The notes below the pieces were generated by a model. That model saw only the letters and a program-made list of their open reading frames with translations, had not been told where the DNA came from and did no database searches. This document shows positions 42,583-51,408 of a stretch of 64,000 nucleotides of DNA, in pieces. How positions within the stretch are numbered: position 1 is the first letter of the stretch; every line of letters starts with the position of its first letter. The stretch comes from Clostridia bacterium (GTDB lineage: Bacteria > Bacillota > Clostridia > Oscillospirales > CAG-272). The stretch covers positions 1 to 64,000 of the forward strand of contig JAFTIL010000098.1 in NCBI GenBank assembly GCA_017456905.1. Reading direction: 5' to 3'. The position numbers were made by a program, and so were the translations under genes.

Positions 42583-42945
42583 TCAGCCTCCTTCCATGTG
42601 ATCGATCATGCGGCGGATCTCGGCAATCTCCTCGGCAGACAAGGCTTTTTGCTTGGTAAAGGCCGCGAGAAATGCGGGAAGGGAGCCGTCAAAGGTCTCG
42701 GCAACGAACTGTTGGGTCTGCCGCGCCTCATACTCCTCACGGGTGACGAGCACCTTTACCTGCCCCTCGGTGTTTTCAAAAAAGCCTCGCTCGCACAGTT
42801 TTTTCAGCACCGTGTAGGTGGTGGATTTTTTCCAGTTCAGCCGCTCGGCAGAGAGCTTGACCAATGCCCCCGAGGACAGGGGCGCCTGCTTCCAAATGAT
42901 CTCAGCAAATTGCATCTCCACAACGCCTAATCTGAGTTCTTCCAT
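42583..42945 (-). CDS. BlaI/MecI/CopY-family repressor
   Basis: 120 residues, winged-helix DNA-binding domain at 5-75 with the segment W-K-K-S-T-T-Y-T-V-L-K-K-L as recognition region, then a dimerisation helix tail. In this family the partner M56 membrane protease triggers loss of the repressor when an antibiotic is sensed. Here the partner gene follows directly but contains a stop codon. AAGGAGG precedes the ATG at 42943-42945. Two palindromic operators cover its promoter and leader. Confidence 0.9.
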   Translation of the reverse strand: MEELRLGVVEMQFAEIIWKQAPLSSGALVKLSAERLNWKKSTTYTVLKKLCERGFFENTEGQVKVLVTREEYEARQTQQFVAETFDGSLPAFLAAFTKQKALSAEEIAEIRRMIDHMEGG

Positions 42946-42961
42946 GGGGGCCTCCTTCTTG

Positions 42962-43022
42962 GTCTATTCATGATAGACTGTTGATCTGATGGTAGTCTAT
43001 CACGAATAGACCCACTTGTCAA
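42962..43022 (-). promoter_or_regulatory. blaI promoter with two BlaI-type operators
   Basis: Minus strand TTGACA (43017-43022), 17 bases, TAGACT (42994-42999). Two near-identical palindromes, GTCTAT-N5-ATAGAC, lie at 42995-43011 (over the -10 and spacer) and 42962-42978 (in the leader), 33 bp centre to centre. Autoregulation by the BlaI-like repressor is the natural reading. Confidence 0.82.
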
Positions 43023-43122
43023 GAGGGATAGTCCAATGTTTACAAATCGTACATAATCCCTTTCATTTATCACTTTACACAAAAACTACAAAAAACTTTT
43101 CAAATATTATACGCTTTGTCGA

Positions 43123-43151
43123 TTGACTTTTTTTGCTATGTGTGGTATACT
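43123..43151 (+). promoter_or_regulatory. Promoter of the pyrimidine cluster
   Basis: TTGACT (43123-43128), 17 bases, TATACT (43146-43151). The leader to pyrC is about 100 bases. It contains CTGTC...GGCAG followed by GCCTTTTTC (43215-43250), a possible weak attenuator. I cannot confirm a PyrR site. Confidence 0.7.
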
Positions 43152-43261
43152 ATATAAAATCGAAATCAAGTAGGCTTATGGCGATATTCGGAACACTTGG
43201 GGCTTTACAAAACTGTCCTTGTGACCCCCTTGTCGGCAGGCCTTTTTCATAAGGAGTCACC

Positions 43262-44506
43262 ATGAACAATGCGGCAATGAAGAATGCGAATATCACGCTT
43301 CTGTCCCGTGTGGGACAGGCCTTCGGTGTTCGTTTCTCTATTTTGGGCTGCGGTGTTTCTGCGGACGGCTGTGGTGCGGGCATTTCTGCCTTTGACACTC
43401 CCCATCATGTGTTTTTTCCCGGTTTTTGCGACGTGCACGTGCACTTCCGCGAGCCGGGCTTTTCTTATAAAGAGACCATGAAAACAGGTTCACTGGCAGG
43501 AGCAAGAGGTGGTTATACCGCCGTTTGCACCATGCCCAATCTGAACCCCGTTCCCGATACACCCGAGCATTTGAAAGCACAGCAGGATCTCATCGACGCA
43601 GGTGCCGTCATTAACGTTTATCCCTATGGCTCCATCACTGTAGGGCAGAAGGGCGAGGCACTTTCTGATCTTCAAGGCATGGCAGATCATTGCATCGCCT
43701 TTTCCGACGACGGTCGCGGTGTGCAGAGCGAATCTATGATGCGCTCCGCTATGGAGACCGCCAAGGCTTTGGGCAAAATGATCGTTGCCCATTGTGAGGT
43801 CAACGATCTGCTTTTGGGCGGCTATATCCATGACGGACAATATGCCAAAGCCCACGGACACAGAGGCATCTGCTCCGAGAGCGAATATGAACAGATCGAG
43901 AGAGATATCAAGCTCTCCAAGGAAACAGGCTGCCCCTACCACGTTTGCCATATCTCCACCAAGGAGAGCGTGGCGCTGATCCGCAAGGCCAAAGCCGAGG
44001 GCGTGGACATTACTTGCGAGACTGCGCCTCACTACTTGGTCATGGACGACCGCGATCTTCAGGAGGACGGCCGTTTCAAAATGAATCCCCCTTTGCGAGA
44101 CAAAGCCGACAGGGAAGCACTTCTGGAAGGACTTCTGGACGGCACCATCGACATGATCGCCACCGACCACGCACCCCATTCTACGGAGGAAAAGTCCCGC
44201 GGACTGGAAAAGAGCGCCTTTGGTATCGTGGGCCTGGAAACCGCCCTGCCCGTCATGTATACCTACCTGGTCAAGCCGGGCATCATGACCCTGGATCAGC
44301 TCTGCGACGTGCTGGTGATAGCTCCCCGCAAGCGTTTTGGCATTCCCATGGGCAACGACTTTTCGGTCTGGGACATGAGCGAAAGCTTTACCGTAGACCC
44401 CAATGAGTTCGTCAGCATGGGCAAAGCAACCCCCTTCACGGGACACACCCTCTACGGTCGCAACAAAATGACCGTGGCAGGCGGCAAGACCGTCTGGAAG
44501 GCGTAA
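43262..44506 (+). CDS. pyrC: Dihydroorotase
   Basis: 414 residues, class I amidohydrolase. Metal ligands are in D-V-H-V-H-F-R-E-P-G; H-C-E, H-I-S-T and the late D-H-A-P-H supply the others. N-P-P-L-R is the substrate loop. AAGGAG lies before ATG 43262. It is the first gene of the pyrimidine cluster behind its own promoter. Confidence 0.94.
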   Translation: MNNAAMKNANITLLSRVGQAFGVRFSILGCGVSADGCGAGISAFDTPHHVFFPGFCDVHVHFREPGFSYKETMKTGSLAGARGGYTAVCTMPNLNPVPDTPEHLKAQQDLIDAGAVINVYPYGSITVGQKGEALSDLQGMADHCIAFSDDGRGVQSESMMRSAMETAKALGKMIVAHCEVNDLLLGGYIHDGQYAKAHGHRGICSESEYEQIERDIKLSKETGCPYHVCHISTKESVALIRKAKAEGVDITCETAPHYLVMDDRDLQEDGRFKMNPPLRDKADREALLEGLLDGTIDMIATDHAPHSTEEKSRGLEKSAFGIVGLETALPVMYTYLVKPGIMTLDQLCDVLVIAPRKRFGIPMGNDFSVWDMSESFTVDPNEFVSMGKATPFTGHTLYGRNKMTVAGGKTVWKA

Positions 44507-44511
44507 AAATA

Positions 44512-44640
44512 TAGCTGTGGGTAGCGAAGCGGCGACGCGGTACTGAATGACTGCCGGTGGCAGTCAGAGCCGCGGCGTGACCGAGCCGCAGCGAGAAAGG
44601 GACCCCACATGGGCGGCTCGCGATGTTTCGGATATGGAGT
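44512..44640 (+). other. Highly structured intergenic element after pyrC
   Basis: No gene. The outer arms CTGTGGGT (44514-44521) and ACCCCACA (44602-44609) pair. Inside are a perfect hairpin TGACTGCC-GGT-GGCAGTCA (44548-44566) and GCGGC/GCCGC pairings flanking it, then GGGCGGCTCGCGATG. It reads like a branched RNA of about 100 nt or a repeat of a family not otherwise seen here. It starts just after the pyrC stop. Confidence 0.5.
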
Positions 44641-44704
44641 AAACGTTTCTCGACGGATCATTGCTTACTACAGCCCCATATTTGATCACTTGGTCAATCC
44701 CTTT

Positions 44705-44775
44705 TGTTAAAGGTTCTTGAAGGAGTCCAGAGGAAACTTCTTTCAAGAAGTTCCCTTTGGCGTGCTTTTTAATAT
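44705..44775. repeat. Double-hairpin repeat, half copy before carB (family B)
   Basis: AAAGGTTCTTGAAGGAGTCC, then the hairpin AGAGGAAACTTCTTTC-AAGAAGTTCCCTTTGG and GCGTGC, the usual right end. Confidence 0.7.
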
Positions 44776-44812
44776 GTTATAAATTATCTATATACATTCG
44801 GAGGAAAAAACA

Positions 44813-47800
44813 ATGGCAAAAAGAACAGACCTCAAAAAGATTCTGATCATTGGCTCAGGCCCTATCGTTATCGGACAGGCTGCCGAGTTTGACTATGCGG
44901 GCACCCAGGCCTGCCTTGCCCTCAAGGAAGAAGGCTACGAGGTGGTGCTGGTGAACTCCAACCCTGCGACCATTATGACCGACACCGTCATCGCGGACAA
45001 GGTCTACATGGAGCCCCTGACGCTGGAATACGTGGCCAAGATCTTGCGCTATGAGCGTCCCGACGCTATCGTTCCCGGTATCGGCGGACAGACGGGCCTG
45101 AACCTGGCGATGCAACTGGAAAAGAAGGGTATTCTCAAGGAGTGCCACACCGAGCTTTTGGGTACTTCCAGCGAATCTATCGAGCGTGCCGAGGACAGAG
45201 AGCTTTTCAAGGAGCTTTGCGAGTCCATCGGCGAGCCTGTCATCCCCTCCGAGATCACCTATAATCTGGACGAAGCCAAGGCCGCGGCTGAACACATTGG
45301 CTACCCCGTGGTGCTCCGTCCCGCCTTTACCCTGGGTGGTACCGGCGGTGGCTTCGCCAATAACGAGGCAGAGCTGATTGAGATCGGTACCAACGCCTTC
45401 AAGCTGTCCCCCGTGCACCAGGTGCTCATCGAGAAGTCGGTGAAGGGCTATAAGGAGATCGAGTTTGAGGTCATGCGTGACTCCAATGACCACGCCATTA
45501 CCATCTGCGGCATGGAAAACATCGACCCTGTGGGCGTCCATACGGGCGACTCCATCGTGGTCGCTCCCATAATGACCCTGTCCGAGCACGATCAAAAGAT
45601 GCTCAACGACTCTGCCATCAAGCTCATCCGTGAGCTGAAGATTGAGGGCGGCTGTAACGTCCAGTTTGCGCTCAATCCCCATACCAGCGAGTATTACCTC
45701 ATTGAGGTCAACCCTCGTGTGTCCCGTTCTTCTGCACTGGCATCCAAGGCCTCGGGCTACCCCATCGCCCGTGTGACTGCCAAGATCGCCGTGGGTATGG
45801 CGCTGGAAGACATCAAGATTGCCAACACCAATGCCGCTTTCGAGCCTAAGCTGGACTACTGCATCGCCAAACTCCCTCGTTTTCCCTTTGACAAGTTCAC
45901 CGCTGCTTCCAATACCCTGGGTACCCAGATGAAGGCCACCGGTGAGGTCATGGGCATCGGCTCCACTCTGGAGGAATGCCTGCTCAAGGGCATGCGTTCC
46001 CTGGAGGTGGGTGTCAACCATATCTACCACCATAAGTTTGACAACATGACCGATACAGAGATCCTGGATTATATCAAGGATTTCCGTGATGACAATATTT
46101 TCGCCATTGCCGAGCTGGTCTACCGCGGTGTGACCGTGGAGGAGCTCCACAAGATCACCATGATCACCCCCTACTTCCTGGAAGCCATCAAGCGTATCGT
46201 AGACATGGAAGAGAACCTCAAGGCTCACCCCTACGATCTTGAGATCCTCTCCGCCGCCAAGAAGATGGGCTTCTCGGATAAGTACGTGGCCAGAATGTGG
46301 AAGTGCGCCGAGCTGGACGTTTACAACTTCCGCAAGGAGCATAAGCTGTTCCCCGTGTTCCGCATGGTGGACACCTGCCACACCGGCGCGTATATCCCCT
46401 ACTTCTATTCCTCTTACACGGGCAAGAATGCCTCTGTGCTGACGGATAAGAAAAAGATCGTGGTGCTGGGCGCAGGCCCCATCCGTATCGGCCAGGGCGT
46501 TGAGTTTGACTACTCCACCGTCCACGCCGTTGCCACCATCAAGAATTCCGGCTACGAGGCTATCATTATCAACAACAACCCCGAGACGGTCTCTACCGAC
46601 TACACCACCGCCGATAAACTCTACTTCGAGCCCTTGACTCCCGAGGACGTCATGAACATCATCGAGTTCGAGAAGCCCGAGGGTGTTATCGCATCGTTGG
46701 GCGGTCAGACCGCTATCAACCTGGCCCAGCCTCTCCACGACAGAGGTGTGAAGATCATCGGCACTGACTGTGCCGCTATCGACAAGGCCGAGGACAGAAA
46801 CGCATTTGAAAATCTGCTCAACGAGCTGAATATCCCCCGCGCCAAGGGTAAGGCTGTGACCAAGCTGGAGGACGGCATCGCCGCCGCCGCCGAGATCGGC
46901 TACCCCGTGCTGGTGCGTCCCTCCTTCGTACTGGGCGGCCGCGCCATGCAGATCGTAGGCAACGAGGAGCAGCTTCGCCACTATCTGAAGACCGCCGTTG
47001 AGATCGACGAGGACAAGCCCGTTCTGGTCGACAAGTATATCAGCGGTAAGGAAGTTGAGGTCGACGCCATCTGCGACGGCAGAAACGTCTTTGTTCCCGG
47101 TATCATGGAGCTGGTAGAGCGCACGGGTGTTCACAGCGGCGACTCCATCAGCGTATATCCTCCTTTCTCCATTTCCGATAAGGTGAAGGGTGTTATCCTG
47201 CAGTACGCTAAGGCACTGGGTCTGGGCATCGGTATCGTGGGTCTTTACAATATCCAGTTTATCGTGGACGAGCACGATGACGTTTACATCATCGAGGTCA
47301 ACCCCCGCTCTTCCCGCACCGTTCCTTTCCTGTCCAAGGCTACGGGCTACAGCCTGGCTGATATCGCCACCGAGGTTATCCTTGGCAAGTCTCTCAAGGA
47401 GCTGGGTATCTTCGATATCTACCCCGAGGAGAAGAAGCGCTGGTACGTTAAGGTGCCTGTATTCTCCTTTAACAAGCTCCGCGGCCTGGACGCATACCTT
47501 TCCCCTGAGATGAAGTCCACGGGTGAGGCCATCGGATACGATGATAAGTTCTACCGCGCACTTTACAAGGCTCTGCAAGCATCGGGTATGAAGCTTCAGA
47601 ACTACGGCACCGTATTTGCGACCATTGCCGACAAGGACAAGCCTGAGGCTTTGCCTCTCATCCGTCGCTTCTACAATCTGGGCTTCAACATTGAGGCTAC
47701 CAGCGGCACCGCCCGTTTCCTCAAGGAGAACGGCATCCGTACTCACGTGGTCGCCAAGCTGGACGAGGACAGCGACGAGATCCGCGAAAAACTGGCCCAG

Positions 47801-47986
47801 GGTCACATCGCCTACGTCATCAACACTCGTGCCGTGGACTCTATGGGCTCTGCCAACGACGGCGCTCTCATCCGCCGCTTCGCCATTGAGAATAACGTCA
47901 CCATCATGACCTCCCTCGATACTGTCCGCGTGCTGCTGGACGTGCTGGAGGAGACGACGCTGACCATTTCTACGATTGATTCGTAA
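44813..47986 (+). CDS. carB: Carbamoyl-phosphate synthase large subunit
   Basis: 1057 residues with two homologous ATP-grasp halves. The first starts K-I-L-I-I-G-S-G-P-I-V-I-G-Q-A-A-E-F-D, the second at about 550 with V-V-L-G-A-G-P-I-R-I-G-Q-G-V-E-F-D. The C-terminal MGS-like domain (about 930-1057) normally binds regulators. Makes carbamoyl phosphate for pyrB and argF. The glutaminase subunit carA is not beside it, which is unusual. The site GGAGG precedes ATG 44813. Confidence 0.97.
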   Translation: MAKRTDLKKILIIGSGPIVIGQAAEFDYAGTQACLALKEEGYEVVLVNSNPATIMTDTVIADKVYMEPLTLEYVAKILRYERPDAIVPGIGGQTGLNLAMQLEKKGILKECHTELLGTSSESIERAEDRELFKELCESIGEPVIPSEITYNLDEAKAAAEHIGYPVVLRPAFTLGGTGGGFANNEAELIEIGTNAFKLSPVHQVLIEKSVKGYKEIEFEVMRDSNDHAITICGMENIDPVGVHTGDSIVVAPIMTLSEHDQKMLNDSAIKLIRELKIEGGCNVQFALNPHTSEYYLIEVNPRVSRSSALASKASGYPIARVTAKIAVGMALEDIKIANTNAAFEPKLDYCIAKLPRFPFDKFTAASNTLGTQMKATGEVMGIGSTLEECLLKGMRSLEVGVNHIYHHKFDNMTDTEILDYIKDFRDDNIFAIAELVYRGVTVEELHKITMITPYFLEAIKRIVDMEENLKAHPYDLEILSAAKKMGFSDKYVARMWKCAELDVYNFRKEHKLFPVFRMVDTCHTGAYIPYFYSSYTGKNASVLTDKKKIVVLGAGPIRIGQGVEFDYSTVHAVATIKNSGYEAIIINNNPETVSTDYTTADKLYFEPLTPEDVMNIIEFEKPEGVIASLGGQTAINLAQPLHDRGVKIIGTDCAAIDKAEDRNAFENLLNELNIPRAKGKAVTKLEDGIAAAAEIGYPVLVRPSFVLGGRAMQIVGNEEQLRHYLKTAVEIDEDKPVLVDKYISGKEVEVDAICDGRNVFVPGIMELVERTGVHSGDSISVYPPFSISDKVKGVILQYAKALGLGIGIVGLYNIQFIVDEHDDVYIIEVNPRSSRTVPFLSKATGYSLADIATEVILGKSLKELGIFDIYPEEKKRWYVKVPVFSFNKLRGLDAYLSPEMKSTGEAIGYDDKFYRALYKALQASGMKLQNYGTVFATIADKDKPEALPLIRRFYNLGFNIEATSGTARFLKENGIRTHVVAKLDEDSDEIREKLAQGHIAYVINTRAVDSMGSANDGALIRRFAIENNVTIMTSLDTVRVLLDVLEETTLTISTIDS

Positions 47987-48063
47987 TGTGGGGCTTGCCC
48001 CACACCCCACCCGAAACCTTCTTTCAAGAAGGTTTCGGGACTTCCAAGAACTTTTAACAAGGG
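47987..48063. repeat. Hairpin repeat between carB and pyrK (family B half copy)
   Basis: TGTGGGGCTTGCCCCACA (47987-48004) follows the carB stop at once. Then a 30-bp palindrome CCCGAAACCTTCTTT-CAAGAAGGTTTCGGG (48010-48039) and the family tail CTTCCAAGAACTTTTAACAA. Confidence 0.78.
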
Positions 48064-48084
48064 TATAACGGGAGAAATATATAG

Positions 48085-48819
48085 ATGAAACAAGGAATTT
48101 TTGAAATAAAGAGCAATATCGCCCTGACCGCCACCGTCTATAAGATGGTGCTTACGGGTGACACATCGGCTATCACAGGCCCCGGTCAGTTCGTCAATAT
48201 CCTCTTAGACGGCCTTTTCCTCCGCAGACCCATTTCGGTCAACGATTGCGTCGGTAACGAGTTGACCCTCATTTACAAGGTGGTGGGTAAGGGCACCGAG
48301 CAGATGGCGAAGATGGTAGCGGGGCAGACCCTCGACGTGTTGACGGGTCTGGGCAACGGCTACGATCTTTCCAAAGCAGGCGACCATCCTCTGCTCATCG
48401 GTGGTGGTGTGGGTGTACCTCCCCTGTATATGCTGGCCAAGCAGCTCCGCGCGGAAGGGAAGAGCATCACCGTCATTTTGGGCTTTAATACCAAGGACGA
48501 GGTTTTCTCCGAGGACGACTTCAAGGATCTCGGATGTGAGACCCTTGTGACCACCGTGGACGGCTCTTACGGTGTCAAGGGCTTCGTGACGAACGCCCTT
48601 CCCGAGAACTATACCTATTTCTACACCTGCGGCCCCGAGCCTATGCTGAAGGCCGTCTACAAGGCCACCGTCACCGACGGTCAGTTCAGCTTTGAGGAGC
48701 GCATGGGTTGCGGCTTCGGCGCGTGCATGGGCTGCTCCTGCAAGACCGTCACGGGCAACAAGCGCATTTGCAAGGAAGGCCCCGTGCTGACAAAGGAGGA
48801 CATCATATGGGAAGCGTAA
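48085..48819 (+). CDS. pyrK: Dihydroorotate dehydrogenase electron-transfer subunit
   Basis: 244 residues; FAD and 2Fe-2S protein that links PyrD type 1B to NAD. FAD motif R-R-P-I-S-V; NAD-side G-G-G-V-G-V-P-P-L; the iron-sulfur Cys set is M-G-C-G-F-G-A-C-M-G-C-S-C plus a later C in K-R-I-C-K-E-G. The gene overlaps the start of pyrD by 13 bases, as in Firmicutes operons. Confidence 0.94.
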   Translation: MKQGIFEIKSNIALTATVYKMVLTGDTSAITGPGQFVNILLDGLFLRRPISVNDCVGNELTLIYKVVGKGTEQMAKMVAGQTLDVLTGLGNGYDLSKAGDHPLLIGGGVGVPPLYMLAKQLRAEGKSITVILGFNTKDEVFSEDDFKDLGCETLVTTVDGSYGVKGFVTNALPENYTYFYTCGPEPMLKAVYKATVTDGQFSFEERMGCGFGACMGCSCKTVTGNKRICKEGPVLTKEDIIWEA

Positions 48820-49721
48820 ACACCAAAGTGACCCTATGCGGCATTGAGATGGACAACCCCATTATCCCCGCCAGTGGCACCTTCGGCTTCGGCTATGAGT
48901 TCGCCGAGCTGTACGATATCAACTGCCTGGGTACCTTCTCCTTCAAGGGTACCACCAAGGATCCCCGCTTCGGCAACCCCACTCCCCGTATCGCCGAGTG
49001 CTACGCGGGCATGATCAACGCCGTGGGCCTTCAGAACCCCGGTGTGGAGAAGGTCATCTCCGAGGAGCTGCCCCGTCTGGCCAAGTGCTTCCATAAGCCC
49101 GTCATGGCCAACGTCAGCGGATTTGCCATCGAGGACTACGCCTACACCTGTGAGCTGCTCGACAAGGAGGATCAGGTGGGTTGGCTGGAGGTCAACGTCT
49201 CCTGCCCCAACGTCCACGGCGGCGGTATGAGCTTCGGTACCCAACCCGAGGCTGCAGCGGCTGTGACCCGTGCAGTCAAGGCCGTGACCAAAAAGCCTGT
49301 CATTATTAAACTTTCCCCCAACGTCACCGATATCGTCTCCATCGCCAAGGCCTGCGAGGAGGCGGGGGCTGACGGCATCAGCCTCATCAATACCCTTCTG
49401 GGTATGCGCATCAACCTGAACACCCGCAAGCCTGTGATCGCCAACAAGATGGGCGGCTTCTCGGGCCCTGCCATCTTCCCCGTGGCGGTGCGTATGGTCT
49501 ATCAGGTGGCCCACGCCGTGAACATCCCCGTGGTGGGTATGGGCGGTGTGTCCTCCGCCGAGGACGTGATCGAGCTGATGCTCGCAGGTGCTACCGCAGT
49601 TGAAGTGGGCGCGGCCAACCTGGTCAACCCCTTCGCGTGCAGAGATATTATCAACGACCTGCCCCGTGTCATGGAAAAGTACCGTATCAGCAACCTTTCC
49701 GAGATCATCGGACAGGCGTGA
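48807..49721 (+). CDS. pyrD: Dihydroorotate dehydrogenase, type 1B catalytic subunit
   Basis: 304 residues, FMN barrel. The catalytic-base Cys is in the N-V-S-C-P-N segment; N-T, K-L-S-P-N-V and G-M-G-G-V line the FMN site. Works with PyrK. ATG 48807 lies after AAGGAGG inside the end of pyrK, so translation is coupled. An unexpected esterase gene follows after nine bases. Confidence 0.95.
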   Translation: MGSVNTKVTLCGIEMDNPIIPASGTFGFGYEFAELYDINCLGTFSFKGTTKDPRFGNPTPRIAECYAGMINAVGLQNPGVEKVISEELPRLAKCFHKPVMANVSGFAIEDYAYTCELLDKEDQVGWLEVNVSCPNVHGGGMSFGTQPEAAAAVTRAVKAVTKKPVIIKLSPNVTDIVSIAKACEEAGADGISLINTLLGMRINLNTRKPVIANKMGGFSGPAIFPVAVRMVYQVAHAVNIPVVGMGGVSSAEDVIELMLAGATAVEVGAANLVNPFACRDIINDLPRVMEKYRISNLSEIIGQA

Positions 49722-49730
49722 GGTAAGCGC

Positions 49731-50537
49731 ATGAAATACGAAGTGATCAATCTCCGTGAAGGACACCCCGACGTGTTCCTCGAGACCTATATTGCCGATT
49801 CTGTGATCGGCTTAAAGCGCAAGGCGATTTTGGTGATTCCCGGCGGCGGCTACGGCGGTGTCTGCGCCGACCGTGAGGGAGAGCCCATTGCCCTGGCCTT
49901 CCTGCCTTATGGCTACAACGCCTTCGTGCTTCACTATACCGTGGGGCGCAAGGAGCCCTACCCCGCCCAGCTCCGCGAGGTTACGCTTGCCATTAAGCAC
50001 ATCAAGGACAACGCCGATCAGTACGGCATCGACCCCGATCAGCTCTTTGTTACGGGCTTCTCGGCGGGCGGACATCTGACGGCTTGCGCGGGTGTGTTCT
50101 GGAACCGTCCCGAGGCCACCGAGGGTCTGGACGTGCCTTACGGCTACAACAAACCCCGGGGCATCATGCCCATCTACCCCGTCATCAGCCCCAAGGGTCA
50201 CTCTTTCAGCATCAACAATCTGCTGTGCAAGGACGATCCCACCAAGGAGGAGACGGATTACGTCAGCGTGGATCAACACGTCACCGCCGACAGCTCTCCC
50301 GTATTCATCGTTCACAGTGCGGACGACGAGCTGGTGGATGCCCGAAACTCCCTGGATTTCGCCATGGCCTACGCCAATGCGGGCGTGCCTTACGAGATCC
50401 ACATCTTCCCCCACGCCCAGCACGGCATCGCTCTGGGCAACGCCATCACCGACATGGGCAATCCCAACTGGAACGATCCCATGATCGCCAGATGGGTGGA
50501 GATGGCGGCTTACTGGGCGGAGCATACCTGTAAGTGA
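49731..50537 (+). CDS. Alpha/beta-hydrolase (acetyl-esterase-like)
   Basis: 268 residues. Oxyanion loop P-G-G-G-Y, nucleophile elbow G-F-S-A-G-G-H, late acid in A-D-D-E-L-V and His in H-A-Q-H-G-I complete a catalytic triad like that of BD-FAE/carbohydrate acetyl-esterases and lipases. No signal peptide. It begins nine bases after pyrD and ends 52 before pyrF, so it is inside the pyrimidine operon, where no pathway step needs it. The substrate is unknown; sugar or nucleoside esters are possible. Confidence 0.82.
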   Translation: MKYEVINLREGHPDVFLETYIADSVIGLKRKAILVIPGGGYGGVCADREGEPIALAFLPYGYNAFVLHYTVGRKEPYPAQLREVTLAIKHIKDNADQYGIDPDQLFVTGFSAGGHLTACAGVFWNRPEATEGLDVPYGYNKPRGIMPIYPVISPKGHSFSINNLLCKDDPTKEETDYVSVDQHVTADSSPVFIVHSADDELVDARNSLDFAMAYANAGVPYEIHIFPHAQHGIALGNAITDMGNPNWNDPMIARWVEMAAYWAEHTCK

Positions 50538-50589
50538 CCCCCCACCGACAAAGTAAAAAATAACTGTATATACAAGGAGAAACCAAAAA

Positions 50590-51294
50590 ATGGGAAAAGA
50601 CGTCATCGTAGCCTGCGATTTTGACAGCGCAGAAAAGGTATTCGCGTTCCTCGATCTCTTCGAGGGCCTGGACAGAAAGCCCTTCGTGAAGATCGGCATG
50701 GAGCTCTACTACGCCGAGGGCCCCTCTATCGTCCGTGAGATCAAGGCTCGCGGCCACAAGATCTTCCTCGACCTCAAGCTTCACGACATTCCCAACACCG
50801 TCAAGAAGTCTATGGCGGTTCTCTCCCGTCTTGACGTGGACATGACCAACCTCCACGCAGGCGGTACCATCCCCATGATGGAGGCCGCTCTGGAGGGTTT
50901 GACCCGTCCCGACGGTACCCGCCCCATCCTCATCGCCGTGACCCAGCTCACCTCCACCGATCAGGAGCATATGACGAACGACCTGCTCATCGACCATCCC
51001 GTGGCTGACGTGGTCATGCACTACGCCCACAACGCCAAGATCGCCGGTCTGGACGGCGTGGTCTGCTCTCCCCTGGAGGCAGGCAAGGTCCACGAGAGAT
51101 GCGGCGAGGGCTTTGTGACAGTGACCCCCGGTGTACGCTTCGCTGACGGAGACAAGGGTGACCAGAAGCGGGTCATGACCCCCGAGGAGGCCAAGAAGAT
51201 CGGTTCCGATTACATCGTGGTCGGCCGTCCCATCACCGCCGCCGCCGATCCCGTTGCCGCCTATCAGAGATGTGTGGCTGAGTTCTGTGACTGA
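50590..51294 (+). CDS. pyrF: Orotidine 5'-phosphate decarboxylase
   Basis: 234 residues, class 1 barrel. A-C-D-F-D-S, V-K-I-G-M-E-L and the catalytic D-x-K-x-x-D loop D-L-K-L-H-D-I-P-N-T-V are present, as are V-T-P-G-V-R-F and V-V-G-R-P-I. Final step to UMP. The site AAGGAG lies before ATG 50590. Confidence 0.95.
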   Translation: MGKDVIVACDFDSAEKVFAFLDLFEGLDRKPFVKIGMELYYAEGPSIVREIKARGHKIFLDLKLHDIPNTVKKSMAVLSRLDVDMTNLHAGGTIPMMEAALEGLTRPDGTRPILIAVTQLTSTDQEHMTNDLLIDHPVADVVMHYAHNAKIAGLDGVVCSPLEAGKVHERCGEGFVTVTPGVRFADGDKGDQKRVMTPEEAKKIGSDYIVVGRPITAAADPVAAYQRCVAEFCD

Positions 51295-51296
51295 CC

Positions 51297-51392
51297 AGGG
51301 CTCTGCCCTGGACCCGGCAGGGCTTTGCCCTACACCCACCAAGAACCTTTTTGCAAAAAGGTTCTTGGAACTCCCAAAAACTTTGAAAAAAG
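51297..51392. repeat. Hairpin repeat between pyrF and the HAD gene (family B)
   Basis: CCAGGGCTCTGCCCTGG and GGCAGGGCTTTGCCC hairpins, then a 30-bp perfect palindrome CCAAGAACCTTTTTG-CAAAAAGGTTCTTGG (51339-51368) and the family tail CTCCCAAAAACTTT. Confidence 0.78.
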
Positions 51393-51408
51393 CAATAGAG
51401 AAGAATTT

